Assembly: GCA_016873215.1 (NCBI GenBank) | Contig: VGXU01000001.1 | Location: 1-64,000, forward strand | Length of the DNA: 64,000 nucleotides | Source: Planctomycetota bacterium | GTDB taxonomy: Bacteria > Planctomycetota > Phycisphaerae > Sedimentisphaerales > Anaerohalosphaeraceae | Direction of reading: 5' to 3' | In this document: positions 52,908-62,149 of the stretch, piece after piece | Layout: each line of letters begins with the position of its first letter | Numbering within the stretch: position 1 is the stretch's first letter | Position numbers and translations under genes: made by a program | Notes under the pieces: model-generated | What the model was told of the DNA's origin: nothing | The model's database searches: none | What the model saw: the letters and a program-made list of their open reading frames with translations, nothing else

Positions 52908-53903
52908 ATGTTTGTTGATGAAGTTCAAATTCGAGTCAAGGCCGGAGACGGCGGCGGCGGCTGCGCGAGCTTTCGGCGGGAAAAATTTATTCCCAAAGGC
53001 GGCCCGGATGGCGGCGATGGCGGCTGCGGCGGCAGTGTTTATTTTGTCGTTGACCCGTCACGCGATACTTTGCTGGATTTTTCGGGCAAGCATGACTGGA
53101 TTGCAAAAAATGGCCGGCCCGGCGAAGGCAAAAAAAAGTTTGGCCCCGACGGCGAGGATTTGATTATCCCCGTTCCGCTTGGCACATTAGTTTATGACCT
53201 GAAGCGCGATATTTTGATAAAAGATATGAATGAAGCGGGGATGAAAATCTGTATCTGTCGGGGCGGTCGTGGCGGGTGGGGCAATGTGCATTTCGCAACG
53301 TCGAGGCGACAGACGCCGCGATTTGCCGGGCGGGGCAAGCCCGGCCAGGAGCGAGACCTTCGGCTGGAACTCAAGCTGATGGCCGATGCCGGACTGGTAG
53401 GGATGCCCAATGCGGGGAAGAGTACACTGCTGAGCCGTTGTTCCAAAGCGCGTCCCAAAATTGCCAATTATCCTTTTACGACGCTCAGCCCCGTGCTGGG
53501 GATTGTGGAACTGTCCGGGCTTCGACGGTTTGTGATGGCGGATTTGCCGGGTCTGATCGAAGGGGCACATTCAGGCGCCGGGCTTGGATACGAATTTCTG
53601 CGTCATATTGAGCGGACACGAATACTGGTGCATTTGGTGGATATCCTGCCCGTGGACGGCTCAAGGCCGATGGACAATTATAAAAAAATCCGCAATGAGC
53701 TTAAATGGTACAGTCCGGCGCTGATTCGCAAGCCGGAATTGATTGTGCTGAACAAGGCTGACCTGGATGGGGACGGGGAGCTTGTTAACGCGATTAAAAA
53801 GAAACTAAAGGGCAAAAAAGTGATGGTGATTTCCGCCGTGTCGGGTCAGGGGCTGGATGAACTGAAGGAGAAGCTGTGGGAGATGATACAGAAGAAGAAA
53901 TAA
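52908..53903 (+). CDS. obgE: Obg-family GTPase
   Basis: ObgE is an essential GTPase in 50S ribosome assembly and stress control. The 331 residues show the glycine-rich Obg fold (residues 1-158, with KAGDGGGGCASFRREK and GPDGGDGG), then the G domain: GMPNAGKSTLLS, switch FTTLSPVLG, DLPGLIEG and NKADLDGD. There is no C-terminal OCT extension, as in shorter members. It opens a run obgE-coaX-mnmE-like. Confidence 0.95.
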   Translation: MFVDEVQIRVKAGDGGGGCASFRREKFIPKGGPDGGDGGCGGSVYFVVDPSRDTLLDFSGKHDWIAKNGRPGEGKKKFGPDGEDLIIPVPLGTLVYDLKRDILIKDMNEAGMKICICRGGRGGWGNVHFATSRRQTPRFAGRGKPGQERDLRLELKLMADAGLVGMPNAGKSTLLSRCSKARPKIANYPFTTLSPVLGIVELSGLRRFVMADLPGLIEGAHSGAGLGYEFLRHIERTRILVHLVDILPVDGSRPMDNYKKIRNELKWYSPALIRKPELIVLNKADLDGDGELVNAIKKKLKGKKVMVISAVSGQGLDELKEKLWEMIQKKK

Positions 53904-53941
53904 AAGGGAAACCTTAAAACAGTTTTTATGCGGATGGCACG

Positions 53942-54775
53942 ATGAATATTATCGCAATAGATATCGGCAATACAAATGTTAAGGTGGCGTTTTATCTTGA
54001 CGACGAGGAGAAATTTATCCGGTCGCTGGAGGGTGATGCGCCTGATATGCGTGAAGAACTGACAAGGATTCTTCGGGAAAGCTGGGAGCGGATTCCGTTG
54101 GTTCGGAGCGCCATGGAACACATCCATGAGGGGGTGATTGTCGTCAGTTCAGTCAAGCCTGCCTGGACGGAAATGGTTGAGCAGATGGTTAAAGCGGCGA
54201 TTGGCGAAAGGATTCTGCTGATCGGCCGGGATATTCCGCTGCCGATGGAGACGGGTGTGGAGAATTCGCGGCAGGTGGGGACGGATCGAGTGGTCGCGGC
54301 GGCGGCGGCTTATGCGGTGGTGGAGGACGCGGTGGCGATAGCCAGTTTCGGCACGGCGGTGACTATCGATCTTGTGGATGAGGACGGTGTTTTTCGGGGT
54401 GGTGTTATCGCGCCGGGATTTGCGATGGGCGCCAAGGCTCTGCATGAGGGGACGGCACAATTGCCGCTGGTGAAAATTGGTCCGCCGCAGGGCGGTTATG
54501 GGGCCAATACCGAACAGGCGATTAATGCGGGGCTGTTTTATTCAGCGGCGGGGCTGCTTAGGACGGTTGTGGAAAAATACGCGGAAGAAATCGGCAAATG
54601 GCCGCATGTTATTGTCACGGGTGCGGCGGCCGGGATACTGAAGGATGAATGTGAATTTGTGGATTCGTGGGTGCCGAACCTTGCGGTGCGGGGGATTGTC
54701 ATCGCTTACAAGAAATATATCTTCGAGAAAGCCCACATCGACGAATTAGACGCTCAGGACAACGGCGGGCAATGA
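53942..54775 (+). CDS. coaX: type III pantothenate kinase
   Basis: CoaX phosphorylates pantothenate, the first step of coenzyme A synthesis. The 277 residues show MNIIAIDIGNTNVKVAF (phosphate 1), the QVGTDRVVAAAAAY block with the catalytic Asp, FGTAVTIDLVDEDGVFRGG and TGAAAGI. CoA supply suits the CoA-rich energy genes at 15-19 kb, though the position in this operon looks housekeeping. The next gene starts one base after the stop. Confidence 0.93.
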   Translation: MNIIAIDIGNTNVKVAFYLDDEEKFIRSLEGDAPDMREELTRILRESWERIPLVRSAMEHIHEGVIVVSSVKPAWTEMVEQMVKAAIGERILLIGRDIPLPMETGVENSRQVGTDRVVAAAAAYAVVEDAVAIASFGTAVTIDLVDEDGVFRGGVIAPGFAMGAKALHEGTAQLPLVKIGPPQGGYGANTEQAINAGLFYSAAGLLRTVVEKYAEEIGKWPHVIVTGAAAGILKDECEFVDSWVPNLAVRGIVIAYKKYIFEKAHIDELDAQDNGGQ

Positions 54776-54776
54776 T

Positions 54777-55895
54777 ATGTCGGCGAAAGTCTGCGTCCTG
54801 ACGGCAAAAGGGTATGGGGCCATCAGCGGCATCGCTTTGTATGGGGATGGGGCCGAGGCGATATTGACGAAGGTGTTTGTGAAGGCCGGCGGCGGGCCGG
54901 CTGATTTTGAAACCGGCGGTATTTTTCACGGGCAGATTGTCGAAGACGGGCAATCTCTGGACGAGGTTGTCGTCGGCTGCGAGGGGGAAGGATATTTTGT
55001 CATTCATTGTCATGGCAATCCGATTCTGGTTCAAAAAATCGTGCAACTGCTGATTCGGCACGGGGCGCAGGTCGAAACGGTTGAACAAATGATGTGGGAA
55101 GTCTATCCTGTGGGGAATAATTTAATTGAGCGGGAAGCATATCTTGAGCAGCTCAGGGCCGTGACGATAGAAGGCGTAAAAATTATTCAGTCTCAAATCA
55201 GTGGGGGGCTTTCGGCGATTGTGAAAGACTGGCTTGATAACTTTGACCGATTTTCAATCAAGGAAATTCAAGAGCGATGCCGGGAGATTTTAAGCCGCAG
55301 CATAGTTGCCCGGCGGATTATCCATGGTGTAAAAATTGTTCTGGCGGGACCTGCCAACAGCGGCAAGAGTACACTGCTCAATGTGCTGGCCGGCGGCGAG
55401 AAGGCGATTGTGTCCGACATTGCCGGGACAACGCGGGACTGGGTGAGTGTATTTATTCATACGGGGCCGCTGCGGGCGGAAGTGATTGACACGGCGGGGC
55501 TGGGGCAGGACGCCGTGCGCAACGCGGCGGACACGGCGGCACAGCAGCGAACACAAGAGTTGATAAAACAATGTGATTGTGTCCTGTGGATCGAAGACGG
55601 CACAAACCAGTCACAATCTCCTATGAATGACTTTTCTGTGCCTGTTGTCAAAGTGCGGAACAAATCGGATTTGCCCGGCGGTCCATTGCCGGCAAACGCT
55701 GCCGACGCAATTTGCATCAGTGCAAAGACCGCAAATGGGATCGACTTGTTGCTGCATGAGATTCAAAAACGTCTCGGGGTCTGTGATTTTGATTATTCTT
55801 TGCCCGTGGTCTTCACAGGCCGTCAAGAGAAACTGCTTGAGGTGATCATGGCGGCCCGACAACCCCAGGAGATTTACCGGCATCTTGTCCAATGA
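54777..55895 (+). CDS. MnmE/TrmE-like GTPase, shortened, without the C-terminal cysteine motif
   Basis: The 372-residue protein has an N-terminal TrmE-type domain (residues 1-105), helical linkers and a G domain with GPANSGKSTLLN, DIAGTTRDW, DTAGLG and NKSDLPGG. Normal MnmE has about 450 residues and ends in a C-x-G-K-C-type motif that takes part in tRNA wobble-uridine modification. Here the C-terminus is AARQPQEIYRHLVQ with no such cysteine. It may be a diverged homologue with a regulatory or lost tRNA role. No mnmG is in the window. It starts one base after coaX. Confidence 0.8.
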   Translation: MSAKVCVLTAKGYGAISGIALYGDGAEAILTKVFVKAGGGPADFETGGIFHGQIVEDGQSLDEVVVGCEGEGYFVIHCHGNPILVQKIVQLLIRHGAQVETVEQMMWEVYPVGNNLIEREAYLEQLRAVTIEGVKIIQSQISGGLSAIVKDWLDNFDRFSIKEIQERCREILSRSIVARRIIHGVKIVLAGPANSGKSTLLNVLAGGEKAIVSDIAGTTRDWVSVFIHTGPLRAEVIDTAGLGQDAVRNAADTAAQQRTQELIKQCDCVLWIEDGTNQSQSPMNDFSVPVVKVRNKSDLPGGPLPANAADAICISAKTANGIDLLLHEIQKRLGVCDFDYSLPVVFTGRQEKLLEVIMAARQPQEIYRHLVQ

Positions 55896-55907
55896 GCGGG
55901 ATAAAAT

Positions 55908-56471
55908 TTATTGGTCCTGCGTGCTGGGACTCTGGTTCCCGGGGATTTCTGTGCCCGAAGGCCCATGCGGAAAGCAGTTGGCGACAAAAACAACGGCTCG
56001 TTGTGCATCATTAACCCATTCAGTGATTTCCTGGCGGACGGGCTGCGCTGTGAGCATGGCCGTGATGGCAATGTTGCGGTGGAATGCCGTGAAGATGTCG
56101 TTTGCCGCGGCGGCGGCCTGGATATTACGCTGATAAGTCCAATAGAATCGACCGGACAATCCCGCCAGGATCATAAAACATGCGGCGGCGGCATAAACTG
56201 GCCATCGTTTGGACCGGGGCCGAACCGGTTGTTTTTTGAAGTCAAACGCGTCGAGTGCTTTCAAAACGGAAGCTTCGACCTGTCGAATACCGGCTTGCGA
56301 TAATTTTCCGCAGGCGGATTCTTTCATATATATCTCGAACCGGGCCATGCGGCTCTCATAATCCCGGCATGCGGCACAACGGCTTAAATGAAGCGACAGT
56401 TCAGGGAGGCTGGTTTTTTTATGTCGGTCCATTTTGCGACAGATCAGGTATCGGTAATAAAAGCAAAACAT
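55908..56471 (-). CDS. anti-sigma factor with zinc-finger and one membrane helix
   Basis: The 187-residue protein begins with a zf-HC2-like anti-sigma domain (HLSRCAACRDYE, with an upstream Cys), has one membrane helix (about residues 92-112, VYAAAACFMILAGLSG) and a periplasmic tail ending in low-complexity residues. Its ATG overlaps the stop codon of the ECF sigma gene by one base, the usual sigma/anti-sigma arrangement. It should hold the sigma factor inactive until an envelope signal arrives. Confidence 0.85.
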   Translation of the reverse strand: MFCFYYRYLICRKMDRHKKTSLPELSLHLSRCAACRDYESRMARFEIYMKESACGKLSQAGIRQVEASVLKALDAFDFKKQPVRPRSKRWPVYAAAACFMILAGLSGRFYWTYQRNIQAAAAANDIFTAFHRNIAITAMLTAQPVRQEITEWVNDAQRAVVFVANCFPHGPSGTEIPGNQSPSTQDQ

Positions 56472-57070
56472 TATTGGGTCCCTTCCATAACAGAAGTTCC
56501 GGTGAAATGAATTTCCACCTGCTCGCTGAGCCGCGCATCGCGGCGCAGCTCCTTTTCCAGTCGTTTTCGCGCACGATGCAAAAGCACCCGAACGGCCACT
56601 GAAGAGCGTTTCATGATGTGCGTGATGTCTTCCACGGTCATGTCCTTTTTATAATGCAGCCATAAAACAGTTTGGGTGTCAGGTTCCATCCGGGATACGA
56701 CGTCCCACAGCCAGTCGGCGCTTTCATAAAACTCAGCCGGCGATGCCGGAATATGATGTAATTCCCGCTGGTCGGTCAGTTGCAGCTTTCTGCGCCGATA
56801 ATGGGAAATGACCAGATTGTAAGCAATGACAAACAACCAGTTTTTCAGGGAATTTGTCGTATCGAATGCATCAATATTGGCAAGGGCTTTCAGGAATGTT
56901 TCCTGGGTTAAATCTTCGGCGTCCTGAACGTTTTGCGTTTTATAGGCGATAAACTGTGAAATCGGGCGGCAATAGCGCCGTACAATCTCTTCAAACGCCG
57001 TCCGGCTGCCGGAGGCGGCGGCCGCGACAAGCTCAATATCGCAGCAGAATTGTAATGGTTTATCAGACAA
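56471..57070 (-). CDS. ECF-type sigma-70 factor
   Basis: The 199-residue protein has sigma region 2 (AFEEIVRRYCRPISQFIAY, DAEDLTQETFLKAL, LKNWLFVIAYNLV) and region 4 (LHYKKDMTVEDITHIMKRS, ALLHRAR-type VLLHRARKRLEKELR). It lacks region 3, as expected for an ECF factor. It lies 36 bases after an exported protein gene and is coupled to its anti-sigma gene. Confidence 0.9.
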   Translation of the reverse strand: MSDKPLQFCCDIELVAAAASGSRTAFEEIVRRYCRPISQFIAYKTQNVQDAEDLTQETFLKALANIDAFDTTNSLKNWLFVIAYNLVISHYRRRKLQLTDQRELHHIPASPAEFYESADWLWDVVSRMEPDTQTVLWLHYKKDMTVEDITHIMKRSSVAVRVLLHRARKRLEKELRRDARLSEQVEIHFTGTSVMEGTQ

Positions 57071-57106
57071 TACAAATCCTTATTTGGCTTTAGATACGGC
57101 CGCCGT

Positions 57107-58048
57107 TTAATTTGGGTCAGTCTGCGCCTCAGACTGTTTAGCGGCAAAACCCTTGAGTATATTCATCAGTGCCTGTGAAGGGTATTGGAACTGGACGTTG
57201 AGCATGCTCTGGTCGCGGGTGATTTTGCAGGCCCCGATCAGCGCAGCAATATCCGGGTTATCTTTCTGGCGGAGTGTCGTAAATGCCAGTATGCCGCGCA
57301 GGACCATTTCAATCTGTTCGGCCGCCTGGGTGTCTTTGGTTTCAAGCCGCAGGCGGGTGATGACGCTGTCCTGGTCTTCACTTCCGACAAAAGCCATCAG
57401 TTTGGAATTCTGCAGAATGGCGGCGTTTTTGTCGTCCTGGCTTAATTCATCCAGTCCGACCGCCGCCGCCAGCACAAAGGCGGCTTGAGGGACTTCAGTC
57501 AGTGGTACGATAGGATTGGCTTGCTGCTGGGCCAGCGAACTGGCTTTGCCGGATAAGATATCAAGAACTGATGTCACGTTGGATTCCGTTCGAGAAATGA
57601 CTATCAGGTTGTCCTGCGCAAAGGCGCCGACGCGATTTTTTTGGTCCCTGTCGTCAACCCAGTGATGCAGGGCTGAACCGTTGTAGTCACTCTTTTTATA
57701 CGAGCCGTTGAGAGTCAGCAGCGCCGTCAGTTTTTCCTTATTAAACTTGCCGTAAATCAAAAGCGATGCGTTTTCTTCTCCCGCCTTGCTTCCAAATAAC
57801 GTCATTGCAGTGATATCACGGGTGAGATCGCTGCCGAACAATTGATTGAGAGCGTCGATCTTGGGCTGCCAGTTCTGGCGGATATCGTCCTGCACCAGCC
57901 GGCCGAGTTGAGTCGCGCGGAAAGCTTCGAAATCGACATGGAATATCCATTTGGCGTCGGCTGAGATATGATTTTTATTGAGCGGTTCGGCGGTAGAGAG
58001 TCCTGAAACAAGACATACTGCCAACAAAATAACAAGAATGGTTTTCAT
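57107..58048 (-). CDS. exported protein of unknown function upstream of an ECF sigma factor
   Basis: The 313-residue protein has a signal peptide (ILVILLAVCLVSGLSTA). The mature part has repeated beta-hairpin-like segments (WIFHVDFEAFRATQLG, ASLLIYGKFNKEKL, KNRVGAFAQDNLIVISRTES) that resemble planctomycete exported proteins of unknown role. Downstream lie the ECF sigma and anti-sigma genes, so it may be a target or regulator of that pathway. The family could not be named. Confidence 0.65.
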   Translation of the reverse strand: MKTILVILLAVCLVSGLSTAEPLNKNHISADAKWIFHVDFEAFRATQLGRLVQDDIRQNWQPKIDALNQLFGSDLTRDITAMTLFGSKAGEENASLLIYGKFNKEKLTALLTLNGSYKKSDYNGSALHHWVDDRDQKNRVGAFAQDNLIVISRTESNVTSVLDILSGKASSLAQQQANPIVPLTEVPQAAFVLAAAVGLDELSQDDKNAAILQNSKLMAFVGSEDQDSVITRLRLETKDTQAAEQIEMVLRGILAFTTLRQKDNPDIAALIGACKITRDQSMLNVQFQYPSQALMNILKGFAAKQSEAQTDPN

Positions 58049-58173
58049 TTGTATGACCCTTTCTCAAAGAATTTTATCGTTTTTGGTCTAATCCGTACGG
58101 ACAAGCGTTTCGACGCTCACTAAATATTACGCTTAACCGTTGATAGACGTTACAGGTCAGAATCATATTACGA

Positions 58174-59958
58174 TTATTGTGATGTAATATTACCCCAGTG
58201 GTCCAGTAGGTAGTTTTCTTTCGGGCCGCCGAGATGCGACCAGGGGATGGGTTGGCCGGGAGTGTAGGCCTGTTGGGCGCAGGCATCCAAATCAAGGCCG
58301 TTGTCGGCGAAGGCTTTTTGCCAGATATCGAGGCGGAAACATTCATCCCACAAATCAAATTTCGCACCGCCGCGCCAGGCGGATTCAATGACACGGCCGA
58401 GTCTGCGGTCGCCGCGGGCGAGGGCCGATTCGAGGGCGCTGCATTCGATATTATGAAACTTGAGTGATATGCAGCGGGCATTCAATTCTTTTTTACGGTC
58501 AATCATCAGCCGACGTGCGTGTTCAAAGTATTGGCGGCTTTGCTGGCCGAGCCAGCCGAAGGGCGTATGTGGTTTCGGCACGAGCCAACTGACGGCGGCG
58601 TTGACGGCGGCGGGTCTGCCGCAAGTTTCTTTTCGCAGTTGCGCGATTTGATATGACAAATCAACGATACGCCGGAGGTCATCGTCGGTCTCGCCGGGGA
58701 ACCCGGCCATAAAATAGAGCTTGATTTTCTGGAAGCCCGCTTCGTAGGCGGTGCGGATAGCGGCCAGCAGGTCTTCGTCGGAGATGGGCTTGTTGATCAT
58801 CTCGCGGAGTTTCATACTGGCGGCTTCGATGGCGATGGTCATACCGCTTTTACGGACGCCGGCGACCATTTTCGGCAGGAGCTTTAATTGCTGCTGGACG
58901 CGCAGGCTTGGGACGGAGATTCCCACGTGCAGCGGCGTAAAATACGCGGACAGCTTATCAATCAATGTTTCGAGATGCGGATAATCCGCCGTCGAAAGCG
59001 ACAGCAGGCTGATGGTATCATAGCCTGTCGCGGCGTATTGCTGTTTGGCAATTTCGAGGATTTTGTCGGGGCTGCGATACCGGATTGGCCGGCGGCAAAA
59101 TGAGGCCTGACAGAATCGACACCGACCGGGGCAGCCTCGCATAATTTCGATGCTGATGCGATCGTGGACGGCTTCGGCGAATGGTACAATCGGTTTTTGC
59201 GGCACGGGAGCGTTTTCAAAATCGTCCACGACGGCATTTTCCAGGCGCGCGGGAATATCGGGATATTTCGGCGTAATGCTTTCCAGTGCAGGGCCGTTGT
59301 ATTTGACCTCGTAAAGCGACGGCACATACAGGCAGTTGAATTTTTTCGCGGCGGCCAGCAGAAAATCTTTTTTGGAAACATTTTCCTGTTTGCATTGCCG
59401 ATATAATTCGATGACGGCGGGCAGGACTTCTTCGGCCTGGCCGAGGAAAAATAAATCCGCGAAATCAGTCAGTGGTTCGGCGCAGTTGGCGATTTGTCCA
59501 CCGACAACGACGAGCGGATGGTCTTCGGTGCGCTGGTCGGCACGAATGGGCAGGCCCGCCAGGTCCATCATATTGAGAAATGTGGTATAGCACAGTTCAT
59601 TAGTCAGACTGAAGCCGATGAAGTCAAAATCCCGCACGGCGGCTCTGGATTCGAGGGAAAACAGCGGGATGGCTTTTTCGCGCATCAGTTCTTCGGCGTC
59701 GAGCCACGGCGCGAAGACCCGTTCGGCGGCGACGGCGGGCATTTGATTGAGCAGGTCATAGACAATCGCCAATCCCGTATGGCTCATCCCGATTTCATAC
59801 ACGTCGGGGAAGCACAGCGCGACGCGGACATCGCAATCGGCCGGGGCTTTTTGAATCTGGTTGATTTCGCCGCCGATGTAGCAGGCGGGCCTGCGCACAA
59901 ACGGCAGGAATTTATTTTCTACCTGCGATTTCAGGATGTCTGGCGTTTTTCTAAACAT
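58174..59958 (-). CDS. TIGR03960-type radical SAM protein
   Basis: The 594-residue protein has an N-terminal B12-binding-like fold (VALCFPDVYEIGMSH, FDFIGFSLTNELCY) and a radical SAM core with the cysteine motif IMRGCPGRCRFCQASF (C-x3-C-x2-C). Motifs GFPGETDDD and VSWLVPKPHTPFGW are typical of this group. The ATG at 59958 is preferred. Members are usually linked to a DUF2344-containing partner (TIGR03936) and with Rne/RNase G genes; none lie here. Function is unknown. Confidence 0.85.
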   Translation of the reverse strand: MFRKTPDILKSQVENKFLPFVRRPACYIGGEINQIQKAPADCDVRVALCFPDVYEIGMSHTGLAIVYDLLNQMPAVAAERVFAPWLDAEELMREKAIPLFSLESRAAVRDFDFIGFSLTNELCYTTFLNMMDLAGLPIRADQRTEDHPLVVVGGQIANCAEPLTDFADLFFLGQAEEVLPAVIELYRQCKQENVSKKDFLLAAAKKFNCLYVPSLYEVKYNGPALESITPKYPDIPARLENAVVDDFENAPVPQKPIVPFAEAVHDRISIEIMRGCPGRCRFCQASFCRRPIRYRSPDKILEIAKQQYAATGYDTISLLSLSTADYPHLETLIDKLSAYFTPLHVGISVPSLRVQQQLKLLPKMVAGVRKSGMTIAIEAASMKLREMINKPISDEDLLAAIRTAYEAGFQKIKLYFMAGFPGETDDDLRRIVDLSYQIAQLRKETCGRPAAVNAAVSWLVPKPHTPFGWLGQQSRQYFEHARRLMIDRKKELNARCISLKFHNIECSALESALARGDRRLGRVIESAWRGGAKFDLWDECFRLDIWQKAFADNGLDLDACAQQAYTPGQPIPWSHLGGPKENYLLDHWGNITSQ

Positions 59959-60006
59959 TGCGGTATTATACTGGCGAAATTGATTTTGTACAGGACGACA
60001 CAATTT

Positions 60007-61047
60007 ATGACGGAACGCGGCAGAAAATTTCTGGAAATTGGAGTTTCGGCGCTGATTGCTGCGGCACTGGGGGTATTATTCTGGCATCAGTCTCGCAATC
60101 ACCTTGATTTTTATAACAGCGGCTTTCGTGAAATGATGGGGACGTTTACGCAAATCACGGTTGCGGCCCGTGACGAACAGCAGGCACAAGGCTTTATCGA
60201 CACGGCGTTTGAGCTGATGAAGCAAATCAACCGCGAGATGAATGACCATGACCCCAATTCGCCGATTTCGCAATTAAGTTTAACGGCCCATTTGCAGCCG
60301 GTCGCTGTCAGCCCGGAATTGGTTGAGGTTATCGAGACATCGCTTTATTACAGCAAGCTCAGCGATGGGGCGTTTGATATTACCGTCGGGCCGGAGACGC
60401 AGCTTTGGCGGCGGATGCAGAAAACGGGACAAAAGCCTTCGGATGATGAACTATCTGAGGCGAGAAGCAAGGTCGGTTATGAAAAACTAATTTTAGACAA
60501 AGCGAATCGGACGGTGAAATTCGCGGTCGAGGGGATGAAGTTAGACGTCGGCGCTATCGCCAAAGGCTACGCGGTGGATTTGGCGGTGAAGATATTGCAG
60601 GAAAGGGGCGCTGTCGGCGGGATGGTGGATATCGGCGGCAACATCCGCTGTTTCGGGACGGGGCCGGGCAAGGGCGGATTATGGTTAATCGGCCTGCAGG
60701 ACCCGCGAAAAGATAATGCGATTCTGCTGAAACTGCGGCTTAACGAAATGTCTGTTGCCACCAGCGGCGATTACCGGCGGTTCGCCGTTATCGGCGGGCA
60801 ATCGTACAGCCATATCATCAATCCGCGCAGCGCCGGATCGGTGAAAGAGCTGGCCAGCGTGAGTGTTATCGCGCCGCTGGCAGTCGATGCCGACGCGCTT
60901 TCGACGACGGTCAGTGTTTTGGGCAAAGAAAAAGGACTGGCGCTGATTGAACGGCTGAAAGATACGGCGGCAATTGTGATGACAACGCAGGAGCCGGGAA
61001 AAATGATTCAAACGCCCGGCACAGAGCGGTTTGTGGAGAAAGAATAA
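60007..61047 (+). CDS. apbE: FAD:protein FMN transferase (ApbE family)
   Basis: ApbE attaches FMN covalently to threonine of proteins such as Nqr/Rnf subunits. About 346 residues follow the ATG at 60007. An N-terminal membrane helix or lipid-free signal (ALIAAALGVLFW) is followed by MMGTFTQITV, DITVGPETQLWRRMQ, LDVGAIAKGYAVD, VDIGGNIRCFG, VATSGDYRRF and VDADALSTTVSVLG. The divalent-metal and FAD motifs are all present. The longer frame to the left (from 59494) is an antisense artefact over the radical SAM gene. A target Rnf or Nqr complex is not in the window. Confidence 0.92.
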   Translation: MTERGRKFLEIGVSALIAAALGVLFWHQSRNHLDFYNSGFREMMGTFTQITVAARDEQQAQGFIDTAFELMKQINREMNDHDPNSPISQLSLTAHLQPVAVSPELVEVIETSLYYSKLSDGAFDITVGPETQLWRRMQKTGQKPSDDELSEARSKVGYEKLILDKANRTVKFAVEGMKLDVGAIAKGYAVDLAVKILQERGAVGGMVDIGGNIRCFGTGPGKGGLWLIGLQDPRKDNAILLKLRLNEMSVATSGDYRRFAVIGGQSYSHIINPRSAGSVKELASVSVIAPLAVDADALSTTVSVLGKEKGLALIERLKDTAAIVMTTQEPGKMIQTPGTERFVEKE

Positions 61048-61543
61048 TCTTTTATCTCACGCGTCGAGAAATCAATCCAGCCACGTTAAGTTATCCACAA
61101 ATGGGTTCGTTTCGTTTTTTGGGGTTGTTTTTTGACCTCCATTTCTGCGATTTTGATATTGATAACGCCTATTTGGTCGTGAAAAAATTGGGTTCGTTCT
61201 GCGAAAATGTCTGAAAGACATTTTCGAAATCAAAAATCAAAGTGCAAAAATCAAAATTAAGGACCCGCCTTCGTTAAAACTACGGCGGGGCAGGCGGCCT
61301 GCGGCCGGGGTAAATGCCCCGAAGCGGGGACGCTTCGGCTACGCTGGGCGAAGCCAAATAAATTGGGTTCGTTTGGGTTGAAATTGGTTTTAGAGGCATA
61401 TTTGACGTTCATTTTCGCTCACTTATTGGGTTTAGATTGGATTTCGGCCTGTTTATTTTGGGTTTTATTGGCTTTTCCGGCGTACTTTTGCGTACTTTTT
61501 AATGCGATTGACAACCCCATTTATGCTATGTTCTGTCGCAATT
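61048..61543. repeat. repeat-rich intergenic DNA with small hairpins
   Basis: No gene is supported in these 496 bases. The motif TGGGTTCGTT recurs at about 61102, 61189 and 61364. A 11-bp stem (CGAAAATGTCT/AGACATTTTCG) with a three-base loop lies at 61202-61226. A GC-rich patch at 61261-61355 has several short inverted repeats. The pattern is that of dispersed intergenic repeats. Confidence 0.55.
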
Positions 61544-62149
61544 CTATACGGTCGCATGGTTGGCTCCTTGTTCTTCTGAATCGGCATTGTTCTTTTTTCG
61601 GATGTATTGGAGCTTCTGCAATTCGAGGATAGTTTTGTAAAGACCTCGTTCCATTTCGCTTTCATACCGCAAGAGATGCGCGATGTGATTTGAGCCGGCG
61701 AAATCTAATTTGACCATGCCGCCAAGAAGCGTAGAGTGCGGATGCGGGAAAGACGGGTCGAGGTCTTCATCTGTTCCATGAAATGAAATTTGTAAAAACT
61801 TTGCCATGCGGACCGGTCTGAGGGTGCGTTCCGTGTCCTCCTGATCGGCACAGAGTTCGTTCAAGAGAGCGGATTCCATGCGGCCGGCGCGTTTGAGCCG
61901 CCAGAAAAAGGCGATGATGCGTTCGGCCAGAAGGATTTCCATTGGGCCGACGGGAGCAAGGTCGCGCAGGACAGCCTGATAAAAGACGTTGAATTCGTCG
62001 GGGTTTTCATCGTAGATTAACAGCCGGTCGGCCAACAGGCCATGGGTGAGGGAGTTTTGAGCGGCGATGGTTTTGCCTTCCGGCGTGCGTGGGCCGGTGG
62101 ATTTGAGGGCGTTGAGGCGGTTGGCGGCGATTTGTTTTTCGGTTGTCAT
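61544..62149 (-). CDS. 'STGPRTPEGK' family protein of unknown function
   Basis: The 201-residue protein starts MTTEKQIAANRLNALKSTGP and continues RTPEGK, the hallmark of a family that is widespread and multicopy in Planctomycetota and Acidobacteriota. The C-terminal half is helical and charged (LLAERIIAFFWRLKRAGRME, LRYESEMERGLYKTILELQK). AAGGAG lies six bases before the ATG at 62149; the longer frame to 62221 is not needed. The function is unknown. Its place in repeat-rich DNA suggests an accessory or mobile history. Confidence 0.7.
   Translation of the reverse strand: MTTEKQIAANRLNALKSTGPRTPEGKTIAAQNSLTHGLLADRLLIYDENPDEFNVFYQAVLRDLAPVGPMEILLAERIIAFFWRLKRAGRMESALLNELCADQEDTERTLRPVRMAKFLQISFHGTDEDLDPSFPHPHSTLLGGMVKLDFAGSNHIAHLLRYESEMERGLYKTILELQKLQYIRKKNNADSEEQGANHATV

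Noticed and set aside
59494-60006. Left extension of the ApbE frame
   Set aside because: Runs antisense through the radical SAM gene; the ATG at 60007 starts a normal membrane-anchored ApbE.
61363-61632. 89-codon hydrophobic frame
   Set aside because: It starts in a TGGGTTCGTT repeat and runs antisense into the STGPRTPEGK gene; typical artefact of the repeat.
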